Shown here: piece by piece, positions 11,432-22,389 of the stretch | How positions within the stretch are numbered: the first letter of the stretch is position 1 | How the letters are laid out: every line of letters starts with the position of its first letter | Assembly (NCBI GenBank): GCA_013368325.1 | Contig: JAACJK010000164.1 | Span: forward strand, 1,302,001-1,366,000 | Direction: 5' to 3' | DNA length: 64,000 nt | From: Ephemerocybe angulata | Lineage: Eukaryota; Basidiomycota; Agaricomycetes; Agaricales; Psathyrellaceae | Made by a program: the position numbers and the translations under genes | Notes under the pieces: generated by a model | Database searches by the model: none | What the model saw: only the letters and a program-made list of their open reading frames with translations | Told to the model about the DNA's origin: nothing

Positions 11432-14400
11432 TTAATACTCTTCAATCTCGATGCCCTGCGCCGCAAGAACTGGCGGTGCGTCAACGATAGTGTCAGGCCC
11501 ATTGTACACCTCCGCTTGGATATTCTCGTGGCTATAATCAAGTTCACGTCCAAGCAGTCCCTTGAGGATAATGGTAGCACCCAGTTTCGACATGACTTTG
11601 TTGGCTTCTTTGCAGGAAGGGCTTGCGACACCTAGCGGGTCGAAGACGGTCAATCTCGCGTCCCTGAAATCGGATGAGAGTGGAGCCGCTCACACTTTGT
11701 GCACCCTTCTTCGCATGGACAGTTTGTGACGATGTCGCACGCTTGCAGTAATGTAGCCTCCACTAGAACCACAGGTTTAAGTTCAAGTTGGTGGATATTC
11801 AACGAAGACACAAAGACCTACCGTGATCAAAGGCCTTGGCACTGACGCCTCCCCCCTTGCCGATAGAGTCGTAAAATATAAGCCTAGCAGGCCGTTTCCT
11901 GCTCGACTCGGTAACTTTGTATTCCTTCTCGGCCGCCTTGCATTCAGTTCTAACGTCCTCTGCTAAGGGGAACTGGATGAGGAAGGCGTGCGACGCTGCG
12001 TGTATAGCCTCGGCTACGTTCAACTGCAGAGAGCGTAGCAGGTCCAGAATGCTTTTAGGCACGTCGATCCAGAACCCAGTCGTATCTCTGTCCCAAGGAG
12101 GTGTATCAACCTCCACGGCATCAAGGATTGTCTTGTTCCTTTAATTCGAGAAGTATGGGTTAGTTTCTCAGCGCTATAACTACAAGGGAGCCCCACCTAA
12201 TCTTGAAGAATCCAAACACCTTAACGCAAACGTGAACCTCTGCGGAGAATGTCAACAGGGATACTTCCTTTGAGCCGAGAAAGTGACCGACTGCCGTAGT
12301 AAGCCAAGCAACTCTTCGCTCTCCTGATACGGTATGTCCGCATAGCATCAACGTCGGTGTAGTCTCTACAGAGTATTGACAGGAGGATTCAGTGAAGTGA
12401 ACAAAGCGACCATCAAAGCAGCCCACCTTGGAGATGTAATGTAGTTGACGTCCGCCCTCAGGACTTTAGCGACTCGAGTGTCGTGGCTGACCTCCTTCGT
12501 CTAACACCCGATTCATCAGAGCCATTGATATGTTGATACTTGTGTCAATAAAACATACGATGAAGGTCATCCCTTGGTGAAGAAACTGGGACCATCTATA
12601 TCAATACACAAGTCGAGAGATTTAGGATAGTGACACTTACGACTCCGCCTTCGTATACTTCGAACATTGCTCGGGAAACTTCCACCTCTTCGATGGTCTT
12701 GGGCGTATTGTCGTTTTCGCTCATTTCTACGACCATATATTTATCCTCTTGGGCACCACGGATAGAGACATGGCCTGATGGGTACGGAAGGAAGTTTGGG
12801 TGAGGGTGATACCTAGAACATGAATGCATTTTGAGCAAGGTCAAATATGCAGCATGAGAAGCCAGGCTAACCATCCATCCTTGTCTTTCACCAAACTATT
12901 CTCACACAGTTCCCGCATGGATGGCCCAAACCATGCTTCATCACTGACGGATATAGGCATCTCATAGCTGGCACACTGCAAGTGAGCTGGGGATGGAATT
13001 ATAAGAGTCAGTAACACTGGTGTTAGGTGTGCTAACGACGGCTTCCACCTTCAAGAACAACTTTGCTATCGACGTCGACCATGATTTCATCGAGTTTCTT
13101 CTCAAAGAGCTCCTCAGGATGGTTTGCGAAATATTGATCCACGGCATACGGTTCTGTGACAAGAACGGTAAGGGAATCCTTCGATCGACGGCCTGCTCGC
13201 CCGGCCTGTTGACGCTACAAAGTACCTTACACTTCAATTTACAGTTGACGTCTTGAAATGCATATGAAGCACTCACGAAGCTCGGTATGGTCATAGGAAA
13301 TCCAAGCATGATGACAGCGTCCAGGACGCCTATATCTATGCCCAGCTCAAGGGCATTCGTCGCCACTATCCCCAACAGCTGACCTGAGAATGCATCTGCC
13401 TCTATTCTTCTTCGGTCCTCTCGTGAGTATCCTGGTCGACGACTCGATCAAACCACGCCAGTCAGCAACAGAGTAGTGGACTTACCTCCCCTGTACGGCT
13501 TTACTCTCTTGAGTATGTCGTATCGTCCTTCATTGCTAAGGTCCGCTTTGATTGTTTTCATGGCCTGCAGGGGATGCGTATCATCAGTTACCTGACCCAA
13601 CACGTTAGGAAAACTACTACTTACCAGCTCACATATTTTGCGTATCTGGATAAAAGCTGAGATATAACGACAAGGAGGATGCTAAATAAATCTTACCTTG
13701 CAAAATAGTATAACGCGAACACCTCGCTTCATAAGGAACCTCATCAAACCAGTTGCCTCAGCCATTGCGCTTGCGCGTCCCAGAGCGGGCTGTAAGGGGT
13801 CAATTAGCGGGGGATCCCAGACTAGGAAGTCCTTCTGGTTTGTCGGCGCCCCATCCTCCGTTATAGCCAACACTTCACTGGGTTCTAGGCCAAACATCTT
13901 TTCCATGTGGCTTCCAGCATTCGCGAGTGTAGCAGTACACGAAATAAACTGAACGCGCCTATCTGAAGATAGCTGTAAGGCGCAGACTGCCTACTGAGAG
14001 GAGAATGCACGCACTTCCCACTGCTGCGGCCACTCTTCGGAATCGACGCAGGATGAGCGCAACATGACTGCATAGTAGATTAATTCCGACTGTGCCGTTC
14101 TTGGGCGCCAGAAGTCGTCGACTATACTCACCTACCGAAAAGACCCGTGTAGTAATGCAGTTCGTCCACGACGAACAACTGCCAAGCCACCATCCACATT
14201 CAAGCTCTGGTATTGTGATATCAATAACTGCACATACCTTCACGTTTTTGAGAAACCTCAAAAAGGGCATAAGCCTGCCGAATCTAGCTCCACCATCACA
14301 AACGACTTACCTCCTCCAATTGTTTTCATGAGGCAATATAGAGGCATGTATGGTGTCCTGGTTTAAAAATTCTGTTAGGACCGATCTAGTCATGGCGCCT

Positions 14401-16122
14401 AAAGTAACCCACGAAGTTCGTGAAGATGACGGATGCGGTTTCTCTTATCGCTACAGAGGGGATGAGCATCGCGGTATCAGCTGCACAGTAACTAGAAAAC
14501 CGATACGCACTGACTCGTGCATCTTGTGGGGTATCACCATCATATGTGTCCACCTTCAAGTGGCTTAACCCTGGACAGGAAAATAGGATTTGCTCGAGAG
14601 AAGCCTTCTGATCCTGTGCTAGAGCCTACCATCTCGGGGTTAACTACTGAGTTATACTGTGCATCAGAAACCTACCTTCGTAGGGTACACAAATATAGCC
14701 TTCGCGTCTAAATCTTGTTCCAAAGCCATAAGGAGAGGTACTTGGTATATAATACTTTTACCAGACGCAGTGCTTGTCGACACAACGACATGACTCCCGT
14801 TTCTTACCCCTTCTACTGCGCTTGCTTGATGGGAGTAGAACGTCGATACCTTTCTGGAGTCTGCTAAAGCCTGCAGAATTGACGTTGAAGGTAAGGGGTC
14901 AAGAGAGCCTAGCGGCGAGTATTCTTTAATACGAACAACTTCTATGGGCACGTATATCGGGCTCACCTAGCTTTGCGGCCTTTGGAGGTAGTACTTGGTG
15001 ATGAATGATTTGTTCTTTGTACCATGTTTGAGCAGTTATCTCCTCGATGATGTCTGGGATTGGCAGACGAGCTTCTGGCTCAGGGACGATCTGACTCGGT
15101 CCAGCAACGGCTTCAGATGGAATCGCAGGGGTAGGGTCAACAGGAATGAACTCTCTCCCAGCGTCTTGAAGTAGCAGGGCAGGATCCTCATTGGGTCCAG
15201 CGTGAATGACAAGGCTAGAATGAATTAGCAGCCGAATACCCTATGTCCGTCCAGATACGTACTTGTCCAATGCTTCCTTGCAGGCAATATTGCGTCTATC
15301 TATTAGTTTTTGTAGGGCGGAGATAGACATGGCTGGCGGTTGGGAATACGCAAAGCTAGAATTGAGCGTCAGACGAAGTGTAGAATGGGAAGGCCAGAGC
15401 CTTTGACCCACCCCGTATTCTTGCTTTTCTTCAGCTGCAGGTTGTCTGCGAGCTCCAGTACAAGTACATAGCTTTCTTCTGGGCCCTTGGAGAGGAGCTG
15501 TGACCGAGAAAGGAGCTCGTAGTCCTTATCCTTGTCTCCCGACACTTGCAGCTCATTCTTTGGGACATATGAGAACTTGACAAGGTCGGGTAGTAAAGCT
15601 CTTAGTTCCGCGACAGAGGTAATCTCTAGAGGGCTGCGACGACTAGTCAATACGCTTCCCCTTCCCCCCAGCCCAAACCTGTAACTGATACTTACTGCTT
15701 GAGCTGCGCTTCAACGGATGTGCGAATAGCTTGAAAGGTTACTGCGAGTTGTTTCTTGGACGATATAAATGCGAGGACTGTGTTGATGGCCTGACGAACG
15801 AGGTAAGAGCTATTTCAACGATCTTGTCTGCATGTCCTTACTTTGAAAGTCTGTCAAAGATCCAGACGTCATCAGGGCCGTGAACATTCAGCAAAGATGA
15901 TAGAAACCTTAAACAACTAGAGGTACTGTGAGCACATGGATTTGCATCACTGGGATGCAGGGCATATACCGAATGAAAGTATTCAGGCCAAACGACTTCA
16001 GACTTGCTTGAACCAGCTGCCTTCTGCCTTTTCTTCGGTTTCGCCTTCGCAGAAACCTTAAGCGTGCTTGTACCGGCGTGGCTCTGGTCTTCAGGTTCCT
16101 CGCCTTTGACCTTCCTCTTCAT
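11432..16122 (-). CDS. HRQ1: ATP-dependent 3'-5' DNA helicase HRQ1 (RecQ4-like)
   Basis: HRQ1 is the fungal RecQ4-family helicase involved in DNA crosslink repair and telomere maintenance. About 20 exons join to roughly 1,200 residues. Visible parts in order: basic N-terminus ([13 protein letters not shown]), HRQ1-specific region ([20 protein letters not shown]), Walker [13 protein letters not shown], then FVYPTKALAQDQ, the DEAH-type box [18 protein letters not shown] motif III region, motifs [15 protein letters not shown] and [10 protein letters not shown], and a C-terminal Cys-rich DUF1998/MrfA-like zinc region ([10 protein letters not shown]...SPSC) ending EIEEY. Two adjacent 9-nt exons (15916-15908, 15850-15842) are needed near the N-terminus. 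The intron at about 14964 is 25 or 43 nt depending on the acceptor. The ATG at 16122 is the first in the conserved frame. Confidence 0.88.
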
Positions 16123-16401
16123 ATTCAATACGGCGAGCAGATTTTCGTTGGGCGTACGCGCTGGCAAGGTGCGTGTTGCAAGTCAAGCGCGTCCCGGTCA
16201 ATGACAGGGGCATCAATGCCGGACACAATTATCCTGTTTGCGATTAAGGCCAAAGCCAAACACTGTATGTCGCTTGGGGCGGGCCGGAAGGGAAAGCTCT
16301 CATCACTCTCCTCCTGCTCGCTGTCCAGTGTCCAGGTCAGTCTTGCGAGTTCTCCACGTTGTATCGCCCGTCGTTGACCGACTTTACTCTCCAAAGCTGC
16401 C

Positions 16402-16668
16402 ATGCGCCCAACACTAACACGGCTCGTCCGTATCATCCCTCGCGACGCGCTCAAAGTGTCCGAGCGAAAAATCCTCCCTCGTCCCACGTCCCAGCAGGTT
16501 GAACACGACAAGCCCACCACCATGGACATCCTCTTCCAGCAGCAAGAGCAAGCAGGCGAGCGGTGGCCCTCAAATATCCGTCTCGAACGTGCTGTCAGGA
16601 AAAAGGAGCTCGCAGAAGTGCGGCCAGAATTCCGCGTACCGATCAAGAAGTTGTTGAAAGAGACTTAG
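16402..16668 (+). CDS. Small basic protein, probably mitochondrial, function unknown
   Basis: Single exon, 88 residues. The N-terminus (MRPTLTRLVRIIPRDALKVSERKILPRP) is rich in Arg/Lys and hydrophobic residues with no early acids, as in a mitochondrial presequence. The rest is charged and ends in a well-formed helix-like stretch (VPIKKLLKET). I do not recognise the family with certainty; size and composition would suit a mitochondrial ribosome-associated or respiratory assembly protein, but that is guesswork. It is divergent from HRQ1 with about 280 bases between starts. Codon use and a good start context support it as a real gene. Confidence 0.55.
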   Translation: MRPTLTRLVRIIPRDALKVSERKILPRPTSQQVEHDKPTTMDILFQQQEQAGERWPSNIRLERAVRKKELAEVRPEFRVPIKKLLKET

Positions 16669-16962
16669 GTGGTCGAGTCAAACCGGTGGAAGAGGAGGGG
16701 ACGCGTGTTGGCTTTCTTAATTTATATCCCTGTAATGTCGTTTCTTTGCCTTGGAACACCCTACAAAACAGCGCTGTTTGTCCCGGCCTTGGGTTCAACG
16801 CGGTCGACCATACCTTTCGTCGGTTTCTTTTCAACTATGTCTTTCGGAAGAACTGCTAGAGTTTTGCTGATACCGACGCCAAGGGTTAGGCTCGAGAGAA
16901 ACATATTGGCAGTGTTCAAATCCTCAATCTAATGTACAGAAACGAAATCCCCTCTAAGCACC

Positions 16963-19067
16963 CTAATTCATGACTGCATCCCCTCCCACCTCATCATCCT
17001 GAAGCGACGCTGGCGAAGGATAGTCAATACCAAGCATGCCCATCTTCGCCTTATCCAGCATTCCCTCGGCAATTTTCCTCCTTGACTGCGTAGATCTCAA
17101 ATCAAGCATAGCGATGTCCAACTCGTGCACGTCGCTGTATAGCTTGTGCGACAATGTCCAGTAATTCTTCTCCGCAAGCATACGAGCTTGCCACGTCGTA
17201 TGAAGCTATTAATCTGTCAGCCAGAACGTCTGCTAGAGAATGGGAAGTACGTGCCTCGAGGCTCAACTCGCCATAGATGGTCGGCAACTTGTCTTTCTCC
17301 GTATTCCGAGTGTGAATATATGATCTAGAAGTGGCCTCAGGGCCATGCCGTGCCGCGGGGCGAATAGCATGAGAAGGATCGCCAGAAACTGTTCTTTCGG
17401 GTTGGTGTGGAGGGTATGGCGGCCTCGGTGAATGAGTCGCTGACGACGTACCCAAATCCTTGACGGGGATCAGTGGGGTAGGAGCACTGGAAGTCGAGGG
17501 CTTCAGGTAGTCTTGAACTGGAGGACGATCACCTTGCTTCAAGGGAGGGCGGGGGGAGGATGGAGAGTCCTTCACCTGGTGTGTGTATGGGCTGCTCTTT
17601 CCGTGCGTAGGCTTGTGTTGCGGTGAAACTCCATGTGCCCGATTCATCGGAGACGAGGTCTCTGCATTGTTCGCGCCCCAACCATCCTCTCTCGTGTCCC
17701 AGCGAGATTTTTTCACCTGTGGACGTTCTTGTGGGATTTCAGCCTTTCTGGGCTCATGTTTCACCGCGTCTGCGGCCGACTGTCGAGACGAGTCAAGCCT
17801 TGAGATGGGGGGTTGCGCGGTAAGGCGGTTTGCATCGGCGGGTGGGGTGAACGCAGACGGGGGATTGCGAGAAGCAAATGAAGGTCCTGTAGGCAGTGGG
17901 GCCATATTATGGGACGTTGATACCGATGGAGGATGGCGAGGAGAAGCAGGGACAGAGGCTAATTGCCCCTCCTCTTTGGTAGAGTCAACTTCCATCGGTT
18001 CATCCTTCAAACCAACATCAAGTTCTGTCCCTGAGGCCGTCAACTGGACTTCATCGTGGATTTCCCGTGCGGGGGGTTGCACAGGAGGAATGCATGGCTC
18101 GCGCTGCCGAGGTGGAGGAGTGTGCCGTGTAGGGATATATGGTGGTGATGCAGGAGCCCGATTCAACTGTGCCCTCGGACCTGTCGGTGCGCCAATTGGT
18201 GGCAATAGGTGTGGCTTGGCCTTCTTGTCGGGAGACCGTGACCGAGACGGGCCTCGTGCACTACGACTGCTGCTTCGCGAGACACGCCTGGTGGGATTTG
18301 GTGTCCGTCTTCGTACAGGACTTCGCGAACGGGATCTGCGTGGAAGCGGAGACACTCGCCTAGGCGAGCGAGAACGTTTTGAAGGGCTTGGTGAGTAGCG
18401 TCCTCGCGGAGAACGAGCCCGATGCGAAGAATAACTTGGCGGCGGTGTCCTACGCTGTCCAGATCTCCAGTCATTTGGTGACGGTGCCCTATTACGAGGG
18501 ACTGCCGAGCATGTCAGAATTACGTATTGGAGAAGTCTGAGATACGAACTGACCGTATGGCCGTCGTGGGTCGTAGTCGCTGCGAGAGTAATGGTCGTCC
18601 CGTCGTCCACCCCGTCTAGAGTCGAATTGAGGCCGTCCACGCGATGCTGTTGACCGTGGCGGCGAGTATCTACTACGAGAGCCTCTTGGAGAGGGTTCTC
18701 GCGAGCGTCTCCTATCATGATAAACGTTGGGTTTGCGGTCAGAGTCCCTCCGTAGGGGTGAGTACCGGCGAGGCGGGGGAGCCCCATAGCTGCGACCCCC
18801 TCTATCCCTGTCCCTGTCGTCTCTCCAATCATTTCCCCGATATCCATTTCTTCCTACATCTCTGGGCCTGTCTCGCTCTCTGTCTCGATCCCTGTCTACA
18901 TCCCTTTCTCTGGCATTGAAATGTGGAGGAGGAACTGCCATTGGGGCAGCTGTGGGTCTTCTTGCACTCTCCGGGGAGAAAGGTGGTCGTGTTTCTGCAG
19001 GAGGTGGCGTGGAGACATCTGGCTTTTGGGGTAAACTAGACGGTGCAGCCCCTTGCGAACTAGCCAT
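16963..19067 (-). CDS. RS/RD-rich, Pro-rich protein with short conserved C-terminus
   Basis: A long protein (about 640 residues) dominated by low-complexity sequence. The first exon is rich in Arg-Asp and Arg-Glu dipeptides (DVDRDRDRERDRPRD) and RS pairs; exon 2 starts after a 53-nt intron near 18546 and continues with SRSRSPVRRR-type repeats, then Pro/Ser-rich text containing KKSRWDTREDGWG. The last exon is different: ARMLAEKNYWTLSHKLYSDVHELDIAMLDLRSTQSRRKIAEG, a helix-forming tail ending DDEVGGDAVMN. The last intron is best read from gtactt (near 17251) to ggcaag (near 17186). RS composition suggests nuclear speckle or splicing association, but I see no RRM or other fold, so the role is open. 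Confidence 0.65.
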
Positions 19068-19317
19068 GGTGGGCAAATATGGTGGCGAAGCGTGAAAGCG
19101 AATGATGCTCAGTCGTGACTGAAAGTCCAAGCCAACTCGGCACAACAATTTGGATCAATTGATCGCGGCAAACTCCACAGCGTGCCAGTGGGGGATGTTG
19201 CAAGTCAGTTCGAGAGCAGGATCGACTGCGTATGATTAGTCTAAAAAGAAGGTACAAAGAAGTAATACAGGCATGATACAGGCCGAGAAGCTCTAAAAGA
19301 GGCCAGCATGGATAGGA

Positions 19318-20878
19318 TCAATGTTGGTGCTTCTGATGGGCGTGCCGCCAACTCTTCAGAAGGTCTTCGTCTAAAAAGGTCGCGTTCGATCTTGTATGCT
19401 GCTCGATGGTATATGCGGGATGGCCTCTGTCACCTTGGTTGAGCCATATCCATTTGTACCCGTTGTGGAATTTCATTGCAGCGCCCCAGCGATAATTGAG
19501 GTAATTGTCTGGATCTTTCCAACCAGTCCATTCCATATATACCGTAGTATTATGGAGGCAATTGCTGTTCATTGATATAGGTCAGCAACATGGCAGAAAA
19601 CAAAGTTCATGTACGCACAAGTGAAGGAGTTTCGGGAGAACGACTTTGCCCTGATGACCATTGTCAGCGCCCCGCCGACTTAACTGTGCAAACAACTTAC
19701 CTCCTGAGGTGTGCCACGGGTATTCGTATGGTGACTTTCTTCATCTTCCTCTGTTCTGGTGTCGTCTCCCAGGCCCGTGAAGTACATATCCATGATGCAG
19801 CTCGTTACCTCGAAATCATAGCTCAGAGGCTCGAATAGATTTTGGTGGTAGTCGACTATTGCCCACCAGTATCCCTGGTCGCCCAAGCGCACGTTGTCGT
19901 AGCGGCCCTTCCCGTCTCCGCCAGGGAGGCCATACATAGCTTTAAATGCGGTTGTTCCTAGCGCTTCCACTCGGTCGTTCGGGTCGATTTGAGTATATAC
20001 GCTGGATGCCATCAGCCGTGCATCCCTGAGCTTCTTCACATCGAGAAGGATGACGCAGGAGCATATTTTTGAGGCATCATGCCACTCTGGGGCATGCTGG
20101 TTTGGATGGCTTGCCATTACAATCGCAGTTTGTGGTTGAAGAGTGTCGAAGACCTCCCAGAGGAGAGATGGGTCGGTAATGAAGAATGCGTCGGTGTCAA
20201 CAAATATTGATTTGGTGACACTCCTAGGGAGGAGTTCGTGGATAAAGAGTTTCATGAGACCAGCTAGAATGACAGTAAGCACACAGTGCAGAGCCTGGAC
20301 TCTGGAGTAATTAAAGGTCCACTCACGCAAGCCAGCAGAATGATCTGTCTTGAGACTGCCTTCTCTTTCAACCCTGTCGTACATGGCCTGCCATGTCGGC
20401 TTGATATACCAGACGCGGACTGGGTATCGTGGTCGTGTTACAAGCTGAAGTCGACTGCGAAGGACATCCTCCGCTTCATCATCGCAAATTACATGGATGT
20501 CAGTGGGTCGGGAGTTGTGCATGACGATCGACTGACGTCCGGTGTTGTTGGTTAGCATTGGTACCCCAAATAAGCTAGAAGCTAGGGTGTCAATAAATAG
20601 AGTCAGGTACGTACCTTAATCAGTAGAGCGCCCTCCAACGCGGAATCTTTCGACCACATAATCAATGAGAAGACAATTGGCTCCTGGACAGACACGGGAG
20701 TCGTGCTAGCATCTGGCCTGAAACCATTGGCTTGAGAAGAGGGGGTGAGTGTCCCTTCTCGGAGGCGTGCGGGGAGGATGCTGTCGACGCGGAAGGTGTT
20801 TTTTCCTAGATAGAAAAAGGAAACGACGAGAACTCCGATGATGAGAAAGGCGAGCCTCCGGAAAACCTGGTTGGCCAT
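19318..20878 (-). CDS. LARGE/GT8-like glycosyltransferase, type II membrane protein
   Basis: A Golgi-type glycosyltransferase. The N-terminus MANQVFRRLAFLIIGVLVVSFFYLG is a short basic stretch plus one membrane anchor, followed by a stem. The catalytic domain has SLIMWSKDSALEGALLIKS, VHVICDDEAEDVL-like text, and a D-x-D motif in SIFVDTDAFFITDPSLLW that would hold the metal and sugar nucleotide, then NSGVIL-equivalent CSCVILLDVKKLR and LGDQGYWWAIV. The final exon carries YRWGAAMKFHNGYKWIWLNQGDRGHPAY. This order matches the GT8 domain of LARGE-like enzymes; donor sugar and acceptor are unknown. Introns fall near 20610, 20310 and 19680-19580. Start at 20878 fits the anchor. Confidence 0.78.
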
Positions 20879-21104
20879 GATTCGCGCACGCAGAGGTCAG
20901 CAGGGCTATTCAACCTCGAGCTTTGACGACGGAGGTCAACATGAAAGAGTGTTTCAGCAGTGTTATCTGCGACGAAAATATGGTCTCTTACAATTTGGTG
21001 GGGCCAAGGTAAGCCGTCTCTAGGACTACGTACAGTTTCAAGAATAGATACACTTGAAGCATGTGATCGGCAATCTTGGTCCACCACCACCAGCTCGAGC
21101 GGCG

Positions 21105-22142
21105 ATGAGCAACTATCTCTATCCTCTAGCATCTTTATCTCAACTCGAGAAGTCGCCATCCCGAGAGGATGGTATTCCGGAAAGCTTGGAGGAGGATCTC
21201 AGGGCATATGGATGCAGGTTGATTCACCAAGCTGGTATCTTGTTACGACAGTGCGTCTATCAACCCTATTTTTTCAGTACCCAAAGCGTGTACACCTCTA
21301 ACCCCTCTTAGGAAGCAAGTAGCCGTCGCCACAGCACAGATACTGTTTCAGAGGTTCTGGTTTGTCACGTCTATGAAGCAATTCGGCGTAGGGGTCAGTA
21401 ACCAGCTCACCTCTCCTTGGCCTCCACTGCGTTATCGATGCTTTAACTTCTAAGGACGTTGGGATGGGCGCTCTGTACCTGTCATCCAAGCTAGAGGAGT
21501 GCCCTCTGCGAATGAGGGACATAATCAACGTTTACGACGTGCTACTGCAACGTTCAAGTCACTCTGCTGGGCCGAAAGCCAACCAGGAATTCCGTTACTA
21601 CCCCATGTCCTATTTCGGCGACACATTCTACCACCTTAAGGAGGCCCTCGTCGTCGCTGAAATGCAGATTCTTAAACGACTGGGATTTAATGTGCACGTC
21701 GTTCTGCCATACAACACTCTCATCAACTATCTTCGACTTCTTGGCCTGGGCGGCAATCAAGAGGTCTGTTCGAAAGCTTGGGGATATCTAAACGACGCGT
21801 GAGTTTCCTCCTCCTCCCGCATACACTTTCCTTTAAAACCTGTCTTCTCGCAGCCTTCAAACGCCAGTTTATGCGATGCACCAAATTCCGACTATCGTTT
21901 GCGCTGCGATCCTCCTCTCCACCCGGCATCTCAACGTTCCCCTACCATCCACACCGCCGAATTGCTGGTGGGAGCTTTTCGACACCCACTGGGACGACGT
22001 CTGGAATGTCTCCGGATATATAATGAGATTGTACCGCAAGAGGTCGCCTGAAGACAATCAACTCGTGGTCGGTTTATTGACCAAGAAAGATGTCCGTCGT
22101 TGGCTTGAGGAACACACGGACAGCTCTACCCGACAAGAATAA
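21105..22142 (+). CDS. Cyclin L-type cyclin
   Basis: Cyclin L pairs with CDK11-type kinases and acts in transcription and splicing. Exons 21105-21250, 21312-21393, 21455-21798 and 21854-22142 give 286 residues. The first cyclin box is clear: SLEEDLRAYGCRLIHQAGILL, QVAVATAQILFQRFWF, DVGMGALYLSSKLEECPLRMRDIINVYD; the second box includes LQTPVYAMHQIPTIVCAAILLSTRHLNVPLP. Animal cyclin L carries a long C-terminal RS tail; here the protein stops shortly after the second box (DSSTRQE). Cyclin K is the main alternative, but LEECPLRMRDIINVYD favours L. Divergent from the glycosyltransferase with about 225 bases between starts. Confidence 0.83.
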
Positions 22143-22389
22143 CGGATGCGATGTGCCCTCTTACTGTACTTCTATACCGTATTACAGTACACTGTATAAA
22201 ACATGGTTGCGGTTGAATTTCTGATAGATTTAAGAAGAGCTTCCCGATTCTGCGAGAAGCAACACATGGAGATATCGGGATGTTAGCCACCAGCAGCCAC
22301 CACGTGAGGCACGGAGAGCGCCAGATCACTGCATCCCGATTTCCGAAATAATCTTTCGACGTATCCACTATCTTCTGCACCATACCAAC

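Noticed and set aside
16125..16401. Minus-strand 92-codon frame starting MAALESKVG just before HRQ1
   Set aside because: It ends three bases before the HRQ1 ATG, has no recognisable content and most likely lies in the HRQ1 leader; at most an upstream frame.
17583..18398. A 271-codon plus-strand frame
   Set aside because: It is antisense to the RS/Pro-rich gene and reflects composition; the minus strand has matching splice phases and conserved-looking ends.
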